Shown here: positions 43,142 to 56,000 of the stretch, piece after piece
How the letters are laid out: each line of letters opens with the position of its first letter
Numbering within the stretch: position 1 is the stretch's first letter
Source: Psococerastis gibbosa
Taxonomy: Eukaryota > Arthropoda > Insecta > Psocodea > Psocidae
DNA length: 64,000 bases
Reading direction: 5' to 3'
Assembly: GCA_963971405.1 (NCBI GenBank)
Contig: OZ020491.1
Span: 8,860,855-8,924,854, forward strand
Translations under genes and position numbers: made by a program
The notes under the pieces: generated by a model
Database searches by the model: none
What the model was told of the DNA's origin: nothing
What the model saw: only the letters and a program-made list of their open reading frames with translations

Positions 43142-44652
43142 TTCCGCTTGTGTCGAATTGTGTCGCTAGTTCTAAAAATAAAATTTGCTAATTTGTTTTT
43201 TCCATGTTCACTTGAGCTACAGCATTTGAAGCAAAAAATCGCTATTTTCTACAATAAGAGTAAAGTAAAATCCCCATGTAACTGTCGTTCGATCCAAATA
43301 TTATCTGAACAATTAGAAATACTACATCCAGGCTTCCTAGCATGTGGAAACATTCATGTTGCAGAAACATTCTTATTATGGGGTTTTAAAGTTTTGGCAC
43401 AAAAATGTAGTTCAATTAATGCAGACTAATTTAAACTTGGTGCAATAACATTATAGGCATAACAAAATTCTAATTTACCTAAAAACTATGCAGTGCTAAG
43501 CAACATTAAGTCGCTAGGTAATTGCAACAACAGTTTCATGTCAAATCCATCTATAGTGGACCGATGTAAGATCGGAGCTGACGTCATTTGATATGACTGG
43601 GTTTGTGGCGCACTCGCTAAGGATGAATTAATTCATAATTTCCATGTTTTGGCCTATAAGTGGAAATGTACCTTCGTAGCTAGTGCCTCACAGGCCCAAT
43701 CATCTTATCGATCTTACTTTGTTCGACCGTATGAAGAAATACGTGACCTTATCATTTTCTAAGTCGAAAATTGAAGGGCGATAATTTGTCAACATATTTC
43801 CATGAATAAGCATTATCTTCTTGCTATCTTTATGTTTCATAGGATTTCATTCTATTCAGTTTATCGCCCTTGCACATCTTTTTATTGTACGGTGCCGCAT
43901 ATTTCCACTCTAAGCTTTTTTTTTTAAAGCCTCAGAAAAAGTCACATTGAACAAAAAAAGAACACCTGAAATAAATGCTTAGGGGATATTTTCGGCAAAA
44001 TGTCTTTTCAGCTTCCTATGAAAATCAATATAGTAAAATTAAAAAAAAACTTTTCAAGAACTAAACTCTAATGAACTTATGCTGTACACTTAAAACTTAC
44101 TTAGACACAATTCTTTATCATTTACACCGCCATATTAATGTGCCTTAAGTAATACAATATATATTAATTATTACGACAGATGTAAAAAGCTAAATAACAC
44201 TGAAGTGGAAAGTTAGCTACATATTAAGTTCAAATCCTGCGTCGCGAAAAGTTCTTGAAACCACTAATAATATAAGAAAGACAATATTTAATATAGTTTT
44301 CTCATTATTTACATTAATTGTCCAGTACTACCAATATAATAACCAACAATGGTTCGGCTTTACAAAGGAGGCTACTTCGAAGTGGGTTAGTTTACCTTTC
44401 TTTTCGCAATTCAAATCATCTCCACAAATCTCTCCCAAGGCCTAAATCAGTGCGCAAAGGCATTTCTACTGAGACAGTACTGCGAGGTCTGCTTGCTGGG
44501 AGCCGGCTACACCCTATGATCTTGTTTTTGTACTGCCGACTCCGCCGCCTTCAAATAATAACGCGGCTATTTTTACGGGTCGTCGTAAGTATTAAGCTGG
44601 CGTGTCTATGGGAACACAGCGCGCTAGCAGTTGTTCAAAATCTGCTGAAGTA
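43142..44652. other. Intergenic sequence, no gene recognised
   Basis: Open frames at 43121-43429 and 44318-44653 plus show no known domain. The first begins inside the MITE, which argues against it being a gene. Confidence 0.4.
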
Positions 44653-45015
44653 GACTGGTTTTGCACCAGCGGTACTGTCTCAGTAAAACTGTCTTTGTGT
44701 ACCGGGCCCTAGGCAAGAGGGCATAGCAGGGGGAGTAAGCAACTTTTCATTTAAATGGAAACGTTACATATTACGCGACCCAAAACCTAAAACCAAGCAC
44801 ATTACAGAGCCTTATTGTAGCTCACCAGAGCAAAATCTGGTTTTGCAACAGCAGTCAGTACTGTCGCAGTAAAATTGCCTTTGGGCACCAGGCCTTAGGC
44901 CCAAAAAGAGGGCGTGGCGGGAGAGTAAGCAACTGTTCATTTCATTGGAAGCGTTAAATATTACGCGACCCAAAACCTAAAACCGGGCACATAACAGGGC
45001 CTTTTGTCGTCTAAC
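44653..45015. repeat. Two tandem copies of a 170-185 bp unit
   Basis: CTGGTTTTGCA...ACATTACAGAGCCTT and CTGGTTTTGCA...ACATAACAGGGCCTT share ATTACGCGACCCAAAACCTA and AGGGAGTAAGCAACT-like words. The copies have diverged, so the duplication is old. Confidence 0.65.
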
Positions 45016-48000
45016 CAACGGTCACATACATAGCGTAATGTTCTCATGATGCATTAGCTAATTAGGTGAGCTCAACTGCTCGGTCATGGGTTGCGGTACT
45101 ATGATATCAAAAGAACCAGAAATTAGAGGTCAGGTTCCAAGGCACTACAGAGGTCAATGGCAAAAGGTAAACAAACAAAAAAAACTTATCTCTGGATAGT
45201 GAATCCGGTAGTTAACGCACCAACACCTATTGTATTACTATCAATGAGTAAGCTATACAAACATCCTGTTAGGATTCCCAATTCGAAACATGTTCCCTTA
45301 TCTTCAAAAATCCGCCTCTGAACATTTTTGAAGCCATAATAACAAGAGTTAAACTCAAATTTCAACTGCCCACAGAAGTAGCTCAACTTAAACCTATACC
45401 AGCATTAATAATAGAAAAAAAAAATCTGCTTTGCAGTAGCATCAAGTCGCAGAATTTGACTAATCAATGATAATTAAACGTAAATGGCCAAAAAATCAGC
45501 GTCTAATAGCAAAGTTAAATTATCCTGATTCAAACCTTCTAGTGTCAATTTTATCAAGCTAACCTCCTTTCAGACCTCACCGAAATATTTGCCGTAAAAT
45601 CTATTAACCAACCCGAATTTGAGTACACCAGTAAGTCTGGGGCGAAGCTTATGAAAATTGTAGTAATCTCCTTTAGAAAATCCAGCAGGGAGGGCGTTGC
45701 TGTGATTGGCGGAGCGCATCATCGTGCTCAACTTATGCATCGTTACAGTTTTATTTTTTAGTTCTCGAAAGTGGCAACTTTGTTGTAGAACTGAAATCAA
45801 ACCAGGTAGTCTCAACCTCGCTTAATCCTTATTTTATGGAAAGGTTTCATCATTTTCGTATATAGGATCCAACGCTCAGATAGGTGGGGCGCAGTTGCTA
45901 AGGGTCCTAAGTTTGGGCTACTACTACTACAAGGTTGCCACTTGCGAAAATTAAAAATTGAACTGCACATCTCTCGATAACTTAAGTACGGTGATGCGCC
46001 GCACCAATTTTGCCACAATGTTTATTTTCTATAGGAAAGTTGTCTATTCACAACCTGTTTGCTTTACAACTTAATACCCATATATAATACCAATTTGGTT
46101 AAAGACAAGAGGTTTTTATTATGTACCTAAAGTAACCTTTTACAGATGCCAAGTAAAACAATTATTCTAGGATGAAGCAAGCAAAGGCTTCTAAAAAGGT
46201 TACTTAGGTGCGAAAAATGGGCAGTCGTTAATGGCGGTAGATAGACTAGAGCTAATTATTTCAGCTTCTTGTTGATTAGTCACATTCAAATAAATTAATT
46301 CTCACAATTTAGCTTTGGTTCGAAATAACATAACAATTACTTCGGCCCAGTCAGCGAAAAAAGCCAGCCACGAGATTTTTAAACTGTTTACAAACAAGTC
46401 CATTAAGAATAGGTAAAACATGGAGCTATGGAAGTTATTTAGGGCAGTTCCCAACATCGCTTGAAACGTCTAGTAAGGAATACTGCACGGCACCGGCAGA
46501 TACATGTAGATGGCGTAGACGTACAGATTCCTTACGCAAGCGTCGATGGGAACCTTAAGATAATGCGTGTTCATACACAGTATATATATCAACCATGGCC
46601 CCACGCATTACCTGGAAGGGGACAATCAAGTTTAAATGTTCAACTAACTTTGCTACAGAGCTTTAATTTGACGGTAAAATCATTCAAATTCTAGATACAA
46701 AGTAAAGCCAACACTATTAATATGTTAAACCAAAACAACTACAGTACAAATTATTATTATAAAATTATGAATTTATAAAAAAAAAACTTTGGTGGGCTGA
46801 TATACTAATTCACTATCTCAGACAAAGTGGCCCATTATTTATTACTGAATTAAACTTTTAAGTAAGTAATTACTGTACAGCTAGTGACACTTGTACTGGC
46901 TTATAAATTGTAGAAAGAGATTGAATGATGATTTACTGTCAGTACCAAATAACCGAACTCTTTTAACACTACGTAATGAACCTAATGCGTAATTAGCCAC
47001 AAACAAGAGAAAATAATAACTATACAATAAAATAGTAATAAAAACTAACCTTCATCTAAATTTTCCTCATTGAACTCAAATCTCCGAATAGTTTAATTAT
47101 TTATACCAAATCACCATCCACTCAAACTAATGTTGAGCAAAATCGTTTAAATTGTAAAACAAATTGCATGGTCATATTGAAAAATTAATTCCAGTGTCAA
47201 TTTTAAGTGGGAATGACAAGGTAAGATGTTGCCGAACCGGAAATCACGCACTTCTAATAATTCACATCATTTAGCCTACTGCGCAAGCTGTTACAAATTT
47301 AATTTGGGGAACTATTGCACAATACTTTTAAAGCAATTTTAAGGAAAATGATTTAATAATAATATACAAGTTAAAATAAAATAAAATCCAATCTAACAAA
47401 TTCTTACTTGCATATCATGTTATTTTTAATTATATTTAGACTGTTACATTGTTTACTCCCGCATGGAGAACACATATTACATAAAGTAATAATTGAACTA
47501 AATATTTAAAATGTAACATTGTAACTACTTGCCTCGTAAATTAAATGATTAATAGTACGATTTTCATGTGACAAAATGTGATCTTGTCATTTCCACTTAA
47601 TGTAGCAACAGCAAAGAAATTGCAATGCAAGGCAGAGAAATCGGATAAAAAGTAGAAAGAAATTTTGTATTAATCTAAAGCAAGCCGTGGGGGAATTATT
47701 AAATTGTGCTGTAATGAAATACTTTCATTTGACCACTGTAAATGGCACTGCATTGAAGAGACTGAATAAAAATGTAATTTTTGCAAAGATTTCATGAATA
47801 ATAAATAAAAATGGTTGGCAAATAAAAAGACTCAGGAAAAGAATCTATACCAAATATTCAACTATATACGCTAACTTTACGCATAACCGTACTTTCAAGT
47901 GTAAGAGATAATAAATTCGCATCTGGGAATGGGAAGCAAGAAAATAAAGTTTCGAAGGAGGCGAGGGACTTAAATAATTTATTTTTTAAAAATCTACTTA

Positions 48001-49883
48001 AACCATGACCTTTCGCTAAAATTAAGCACAAAAATAATATTTAATTTAACGTTTTATATAATATTTATTATGCCAAGCTAGTGGCTAATTTAAAAACCTA
48101 CCGTGCATTGCAATTTACATTTATTACACTACGTTGGGCTTGCAACATATCCAGCAGGCGGAAACTGCCAGTAACGCCAAATTGGCTTAGCCCAATTTGG
48201 TTTGAATCAAACGGTGGCCACTCCGAATTTTTTTTTCCCCCCCGTCTTTCACGAGAGACAAATTAAGTTTCCTCAAATCTAATCAAACGTTATGAAATAA
48301 GAAAAAATTCCTTTCCCCTTTTTTTATATTTTGATTATCTTAGTAAAATTACAGAATGGTCACCATCTTGATTCAAACTAATCTCAAGTCAGGGTGTCCC
48401 TCGAAATATAGCAGAGTAGGTGAGTAAAGAAGTGTAAAAGAAAAAAATAACTATGTACTTACTAGATATTGGTCCTAAATTATAGATTACAATAAAAAAT
48501 AAAAAATAAACTACAATATATATATATATGTAGTAAACGTGTTAAGTTTGGGAAAAAAACCCAAGGTCAATTTGAACTTCCCTCCACATGTATTGGATTA
48601 GTCGTGCAAAATCCGGAAACTTTGTCACATGACTTGAATCAATTCGATTCCAAACTCAAAAGCTCACCTTACTCCACGTTTCCATGGAAACCAAACCCTA
48701 ATATTGGCTAAGCCTCATTGGTGGGACTGAAAATGGAGAAGATATGACAATGACGGGTGCAACGAGGCAAAAATTAGATGACAACATTACCCTTAGTGAC
48801 TTACAATAATAGAGCAAAATTATCTAGCCTTGCCTTCACACGTGAGCAACACAACATGTAGAGATATAAACAAAAATGTTGACAACACCACCATTAGTTA
48901 CTTAACAAGAGTTTTAATAAGCAACTGAGCGTTCCTATATAAATAGCCGAATTGTTATCAATAGTAATTTTCGTGTTAAACGTAAAATATGCTCGGGCAC
49001 AAATAGCCAACAATATGTAGAAATCGCTTAGATACAATAGAAGTGCAATTGAAAATTAAACTGAAGCTGTATTACTTGTTATAAAATAATTTAATGAAGC
49101 GTGAACAGATATAATTAAACTCTATTTATTTATATTTACCACAAGAAACCTGAATATAATATAAATACCGTGTGTCAAGGATCCGAATGTAAATTACTGT
49201 GTTACTGTGGAATATAATAAGATATTAATTGGGTATAAGAGGAATTAAAAACACGTTACTCTGTCCTACTATGGAATTTAATATGATACATTTGAGAAGA
49301 GGAAATGAATGATTTTTGAAGGAATAAAGAAAGAACGGGAGTCAAATTAAATGGCATTTTTAAAATAATAAAAAGAAAAATGTGCTCAACACAAGATAAT
49401 AAGAGACATTATATAAGTGTGGTATAGAAATTCATAAGAATAATATCTGAAATAAATTAAAAAAAAGTTGATAAATGGTAGGAAGCGATTTTTAGAGAAC
49501 CAGAAACCACTGTCATAAATAGTATAATTTCCATGCCCGAACACATTTTCACGTCTTTTTAAGACAGAACGTAAATTAGCGTGACACTGCTCATTTGGTT
49601 AGAGGTAAATTTAGCCGTTTTTGTAAGCTAGAGAGTTGGGATGTCCGTCAGACTTCCGACCCCGATTCCCAAATCTTCTAGCTACGAAATAACCGCCAAA
49701 TTTGGTTTTAATCAAGTGAGCCAAAGTCACACCAGTATTAAGGAATCCGTTCCAACTGTTATCATGTTGTGTGTCCCTCATCCGACAGTTCACCGAAAAA
49801 ACCAACTATTGAATAACAAAAACTAGTACGCGTCACAATTTCCGTGGCTCACCCGGCAGACATGAGTGGGGGGTATCACAGGT
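45016..49883. other. Gap between convergent genes; likely AKAP1 3' UTR at the right end
   Basis: Almost no repeats are recognised here, in contrast to the rest of the window, and no coding exon was found. The right part is downstream of the AKAP1-like stop on the minus strand and may hold its 3' UTR. Candidate minus-strand AATAAA signals appear around 49120. Confidence 0.4.
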
Positions 49884-50024
49884 TCAGACGGGGACTGGGG
49901 CAGCGGCAGTCTCACAAACTGTCGTCTCCTCCTCTTCGCATGCGCCGTAGTCCTCCGTCACTGGCTCAGGCAGCAGCCAATGCGCCAACCCGGAATTCGC
50001 CAACTGTTCATTTATTGACAATAC
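49884..50024 (-). CDS. Akap1: AKAP1-like last exon
   Basis: Minus-strand acceptor TGGCTTTCAG before 50024. Encodes VLSINEQLANSGLAHWLLPE, an acidic stretch, and stop TGA (49884-49886). The NEQLANSGLAHW motif matches the end of Tudor-SN-like folds. Confidence 0.9.
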   Translation of the reverse strand, partial: VLSINEQLANSGLAHWLLPEPVTEDYGACEEEETTVCETAAAPVPV

Positions 50025-53000
50025 CTGAAAGCCAAAATTATATATTTTTTAATTTTTATTCTTATGCCAGAGTACGCGGCACTACACATTAAAATAAAAA
50101 ATAGGTATGTGCTTTTGATTACTCCATCGAAGTGAAACTTAACCAATCAATTAAAGCCCCCGGATTTGAGTTAGCCCAATACAGAAAAAAAATTCATAGT
50201 CTGCCCACAAGACAGAAAACCAGTATTAGCATACTATAAAATATCATAGAACACGAATCCAAGTAAAATGACGCAAGATTAGTGGCGCTGCCGCGACATC
50301 TAGCGGTGGACCAAGAGAACTTGGACAGGCTGTTCATTAAGACCGATCTATCTGTCTGTGTGTAACACTGTGTCAGTCGATACCATGAACCTGGGTAGTG
50401 GCTGCTTTCCCAGCCCAATAAAACTTTTTTTATTTTTATAAAGATTAATCGCACACAAACAATTTAAGGAATGTATCCGATTGACCTCTTCAGTCGCCTC
50501 TGTAGGTTAGTACCCATGTTGAGTTACGACACGTCTCCGATCGCATGGCGTGTACAGACTCGCACAAGTGCAAGCACGTTACCACCTGGCCATCGAAGTC
50601 GATAAAAGAAACATGTGCGAAGGGTTTATAAAATTGTCTATTAGATAGGGCAGACCTCCGATCAATATAATATGAGAACCCAACAATGGGTGCCCATGCC
50701 TTTTTTAACATTTCTTTTCTTAATTTTCTATAATTAATTGATATAAGATTTTATAATGTACGTCAACTAATAAGTTTAATTTAAATTAAATATTAAAAAA
50801 AATTACCTACAAAAAGATAATTTACTTACCTCATTGCTACATGGAGCGTAGAGATATATAAGTGGTATACCGTGCTCGGTATAACCGTGTATTTGCGCCA
50901 GCAAAAGTCTGTTGTACGTGTATGATTCCACGAGCTCCTTTGCTTCCTCGCTCCAAGTTCCATCCTCTGCACAAAAACAAATTTAGCAATTATTGAATTG
51001 TTCCACCTGTAAATTAGAACAAACGCGCCCTGATGCGGACATACTCTGAATACTGTAACTGGAAGGAATTCTAAATTGGAAACCACTAGGACACACACGA
51101 CGAATAATTTAAATTAAAAGAAAATTGAGAAAACTTTTCGAGGAAGCCAGTAATGAGTTAATGACTGCTCTCCATGGAAAGGATTTGGTAGAAGTTGCTG
51201 TTGCTTTCCTGGTCCGTCACCAAAGGAAAATAAAAAACAGACGCGACTGAAGCAAAGTGGAAAACTATGCTTAGACCTATTTCTCAGCTTAAAAATAATA
51301 ATGATTTGACTCTGATGAGTGATCATTAGTCCTAGAATCACAGAAGACATCCTAGAGGAATTCGTAGAAGTCTAGCTGGTACCACTGAAGACAGTGCCAT
51401 ACATAAATTATGGGCCCAGGGGGCCCGGGCTCCTCCCGAAATGAACGTGAATGTGAGTAGTTGTAATGCATAATTTGCCAGATGTAATAGATGTTCAGAC
51501 CAGCGGTTTGGATAGTAGAGTTCTATGCCCTATCGGTTCTCTGTCCGCGGCGAGAAGTTGCTCGGTCTCGGCGCCTCCCGAAAATATTATGAAGATGTTG
51601 ACCCCAGTATGCAATACAACCTAAGCCGGCTTAAGCAGCACAATATCGTGGGGTAAATAGAAGCGCTGCATCCTTTGTTGCCAGGTCACGTTACCTCAAA
51701 CTATCCTTGCGCCGTCTCCACCTGGTAGAATCTCCAATCTGCTGTGCATGTGGGCGGACTAATGAGACACTTGACCACCTCCACCTGTAGTGCTCAGCTC
51801 CTTGCACACAACGGGACACAATACGCCATCAGGTTGTACACATAGATGGCGGACTACCCAAGATCCTAACTACGCCTAGGATGTGGGCATTAGCAGCAAG
51901 GGCCTTTCTGAGTCATCAGGCAGTCGGCGTCACCTAAGTTGGATGCCATGTACTAAGAAGTACGCATGTAGGCGAAACGTTTGAAAGTACACTTTCAGAT
52001 CGACCACCGCCTAACAGCCCTATTGCTTCATTATCTGACTCCGGCCGTAAAAGCCTTTGTAATTTTATTCAATGTGAACATAGCCTTAGAACCCGAAGTG
52101 CCATTTCATTAGAGGCATTCTAATGAGAAAGTTTGATACGTACCACTGGCTGGGCAGACATTAGCTAGAATGCACTCAGAGGCCTGGAAGGGGAGCATGG
52201 CGAAGTCCGCGTGGATCTGCCTGAGATTGGACTTGAGCGTGGTCATGTAGCCCCCATAGTCGACGAACTTGACGTCGCAATAGTCTCCCTCTGGAAACGA
52301 AATCACCTCGGCACGGTACCAGCCGTCGGCAGTCGGCGCGACACAGAGCACTCCCGCTGAAACAGCAAAGACAATTGAAAATCATATACCCGATATACGG
52401 CAAGTGCCCAAATTAGGAACAACTGTCTGCTGCACCCACTTCCCCACTGCTTCAAACCTTTGCTATACATGTATTAAATGGTATTTACATAGGGAGCTCA
52501 ATACGGTATGGAGGGATGGTCAAAGCTATGGAGCACAGAATCAGTGCATTCGTAATGTGGATATACAGATGAACACTGCGCATATCTTAAAGAGATCGTG
52601 CGCAAGTCCTGAGGCGCATTGATACAGAAACCTAGTTGCTGCTGACGGGTAAGAATTGGAAACCAACATACTTCGGCCATGTTATGAAGAACGAAAAATA
52701 TCGTCTTCTGCATGTTATAATTTAAGGGCTGGAAGCTGCGGCACGGGTTTGGCAAGTGTACGACTCCCCTTTAGAGAGCTTTTCATTCTCCAAGGTCCAA
52801 ATTGTCATGTTGATCGCCAATGCGTGGGTGACTATACAGTACGCAAGGCGGAAGACTAGTAGGACCAAGGGCGGAACCAGCGGAAAATTTGGGGGGGGGG
52901 GGCGTCACAAGTTTTTTGTACGTATAAAAGGTAATTTTTTTTTGTTGAAAAGTTTGAGTGATATTAAAAAAAAAGGTTACTAGGTATCTTATGAATTTAC

Positions 53001-56000
53001 TCATTTAGGGACCCTTGATTTCGTCAAAAATATCCATTAATTTAACGGAAATACTTCTGAGTTCGATACATGATGTACTAAGGCCAATTGGCCACAGTTT
53101 CTGAACTCCAATCCTCCACACCAGGTATTTGTTATACAAATCAAATTCAATATATTGTGGCGAATCCATGTTCAAAATGCTCTGAAAACTGTCTTCTAAT
53201 TTTCCTGATATTTCTGACAATTGTTATTTCATGCTATTTTTTATCTTTACACTTATAGGGCTTTCCCCCAACCATTGTCTCGTTACACACGGACGATTCG
53301 AAAACCTGCAATTCATGGGAACAGTTGGGTTAGTGCAAAAATCAGTAAATTTCTAAGCGCACTTCCAAAGATTTTTGACGCTGAACCATGACCGAGGGGA
53401 AATTCGTGTCCCTGCGCCAGTCTCAGAAATCTTCTAAAGTTGACTCAGTGGTCCCATTTCTGTACAAGAGCACACTCCACACTAGAGTTTTGAGAAGTCT
53501 TTTCCTTATTTCCAAGTCGATGTTGTTAGATTCGAATATCTTCGACTTTATGTTAAAAGAAATGCTTCTAACTTCCCTAAATTGCTTAGAAATCATCTCT
53601 TAGAGAAAGCTTTCTACACTGTCACTGAGGCACTAGCACAATGACAGAACTACCTGATTTTGACGATTTTATTTTATACTTTCTTGTACTTGTATTGTAT
53701 AATTTAACAGAAATATATATTTATTTAAAAATAAACCACGTCATACTTACGTTCAACATCATCAGGCAAGGTAGGCAAATCGGGACTCTCCGAATACCAT
53801 TTATTCATGTTGACAGTGTCCTTGGCCAGGGTGGGGTTGGTGGGGTGGTAGGGCTGGCGCAGGAAGAAGTGCCCCGCGGAAACGAGCGCGCTCATGATGA
53901 CGTCATTGTTGACTCCCTCCACGAGATGGAGCTGCATATTCGCGGGGAGCACGGGCACGGGTATGGGCTCGGGGGGTACCTCAAACAGCTCCAATGTCAC
54001 GCTCGGGTACCGCTTCTTCGGGAACTTCTGTCTGATCATGTTCAAAGCAGCGTCGATGTCTAGTTGAGTGCCTGAAAACACAATAAAGACCTGTCAGAAT
54101 CATATTAAAAACCCCTTAAAACTCAATTGCATATTCTGGAAAGAACTGACCAATCCTACATTGTAACAATAGTAACAATGACAGGGCACGCAATATATTA
54201 AAGCGTGAATTTTCCATAATTGTTTCAAAAAATAATTTTTTGCACAGAACCAAATATTTTTTTGGGAAAGCAACCTCTTTGGTGTTGTTACTCTATTGAA
54301 CACCTAAAACATACCTGAAGGTAGAAATCATAGATAAAAAGGTTCCGCAGAAAAATTATTTTTTATTCATTTTTCATGAAAATTGAGTTTATTTTATTTT
54401 TTTAACCACTGAAGCAAACTATCAAGGGGCCAAGCGACCCACGGCATTTTGTTAATATTAATAACGGCTACAATATATGTGAATTTAAAAGAAATCGTTG
54501 GAGCCGTTTTGGAGAAATAATTTTTTTAGGCGTTTTTTTTAGAATAAAACCCCCCAAATCAATTAAAACCTGTAAGCCAAAATTTATCAAAATCGCCCGA
54601 GTGGTTTGCCCGGAAATCGATGAACAGACATTTCGTGAAAATCACTTTTTTTTGTTCCTGGGACCTCAAAACGTGAAATCCGTTGAAATCTCGGAGTCAA
54701 AAATTTTGACCGTCACAAAGCTTTCCGTACACTACCGGTACGTATGGAAAGCAATAATATATTTATTACATTATAAACCCCCAATAAGTTGTAGATTTTT
54801 TTCTTTTTCTTCCATAAAATTTGGTCGCTGTCAATTAATTGGTTCAATAAACTTCCTAACGTCTACTGCTTCGACTTATTAATAACCTAATCGCTAACAT
54901 ATTTAAATCCTATTTGGTCCGTATTAAGAGACCAGTGAGACGACAATATGAACCCCCTCAAAAAAGAATTCTGCCCTCAAGTCCCTCACACGGTACCGTA
55001 TATGCAAATTGAGCAAGATTTAAGCCCTTGGCCCATTGAAACGACCAATAATGAAATCGGGGGGAAAAAATAGAAGTCCCTATTGCCATTACTGTCAACC
55101 AAACTGAACCGCTACCATTCTACGGATCAATAGATTTCAAATTTACGGTATCCGAAACGACGCACAGCTAAAAACAGATTTTGTAATGTAGTGTCATGAA
55201 ATACTTCGCGCGTAACGCATCGGACAATTATGAAACTGTCTAACAAAATACGTGCCAAGAACCCACGATTAGTATTTATTTAGTTTGCGACTGGGACTTC
55301 TGGCCATTTAAAATTTTTATGTTTCTTACTTTATTTTGAGAAGCCCACAGTTCCATTAAACACGACGAAAGGAGATATGTTTACAAAATAAAAATTAGAA
55401 ATCGGTTTCATTGCTGACCCTTTACTTGTCCTTAAATTGCCACGTCAGCGGTGGTACCTTAATTTTACCGCGCCTTATCCTCATGGAGGGTCGGCGGCAC
55501 GACAGCAGCGTTTCCACACAGTTCTGTCCTGTACGTCCTCGGTGGAGAGCCCCAAACTTCTCATATCCCCGGCATTCTTTCTTCCCAGTGTAACTCTCGG
55601 CCTCCCCGGTGGTTTTCTTCCTTGTATCTCCCGGTTCATTACTCTTTTGACTAGGTGGTTTTCGTCTCTACGTAGTACGTGCCCCCCACCAGTTCAGCCT
55701 CTTTTCTCTGAGTTTCTCTTGTACGTCACGGGTTCTCATCTCTTGCATTATTTCTTGGTTTCTACGTTGGTCTCTCAGCGTTACACCGCAGGATCTTCTT
55801 AGCATTCTCATTTCTGCTGCGTGAATCATATTTGAGTCATTATCAAAAACATTGACAAATCTGAATTGCTTACTTTTAATTATTTTATCAACTCAAAATT
55901 GCCCGTTAATATTTTTTTTGGGTCCTATTATATCCTTTCTACCTATAACTGACGTGGTTTGTCTTCATTTTCAACAATAGCAGTTTTAAACGTGTTTGAA

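Noticed and set aside
43121-43429. 102-codon plus-strand frame
   Set aside because: Its start lies inside the right end of a MITE, and it shows no known domain.
44318-44653. 111-codon plus-strand frame
   Set aside because: No domain or conserved motif, basic and Leu-rich by chance composition.
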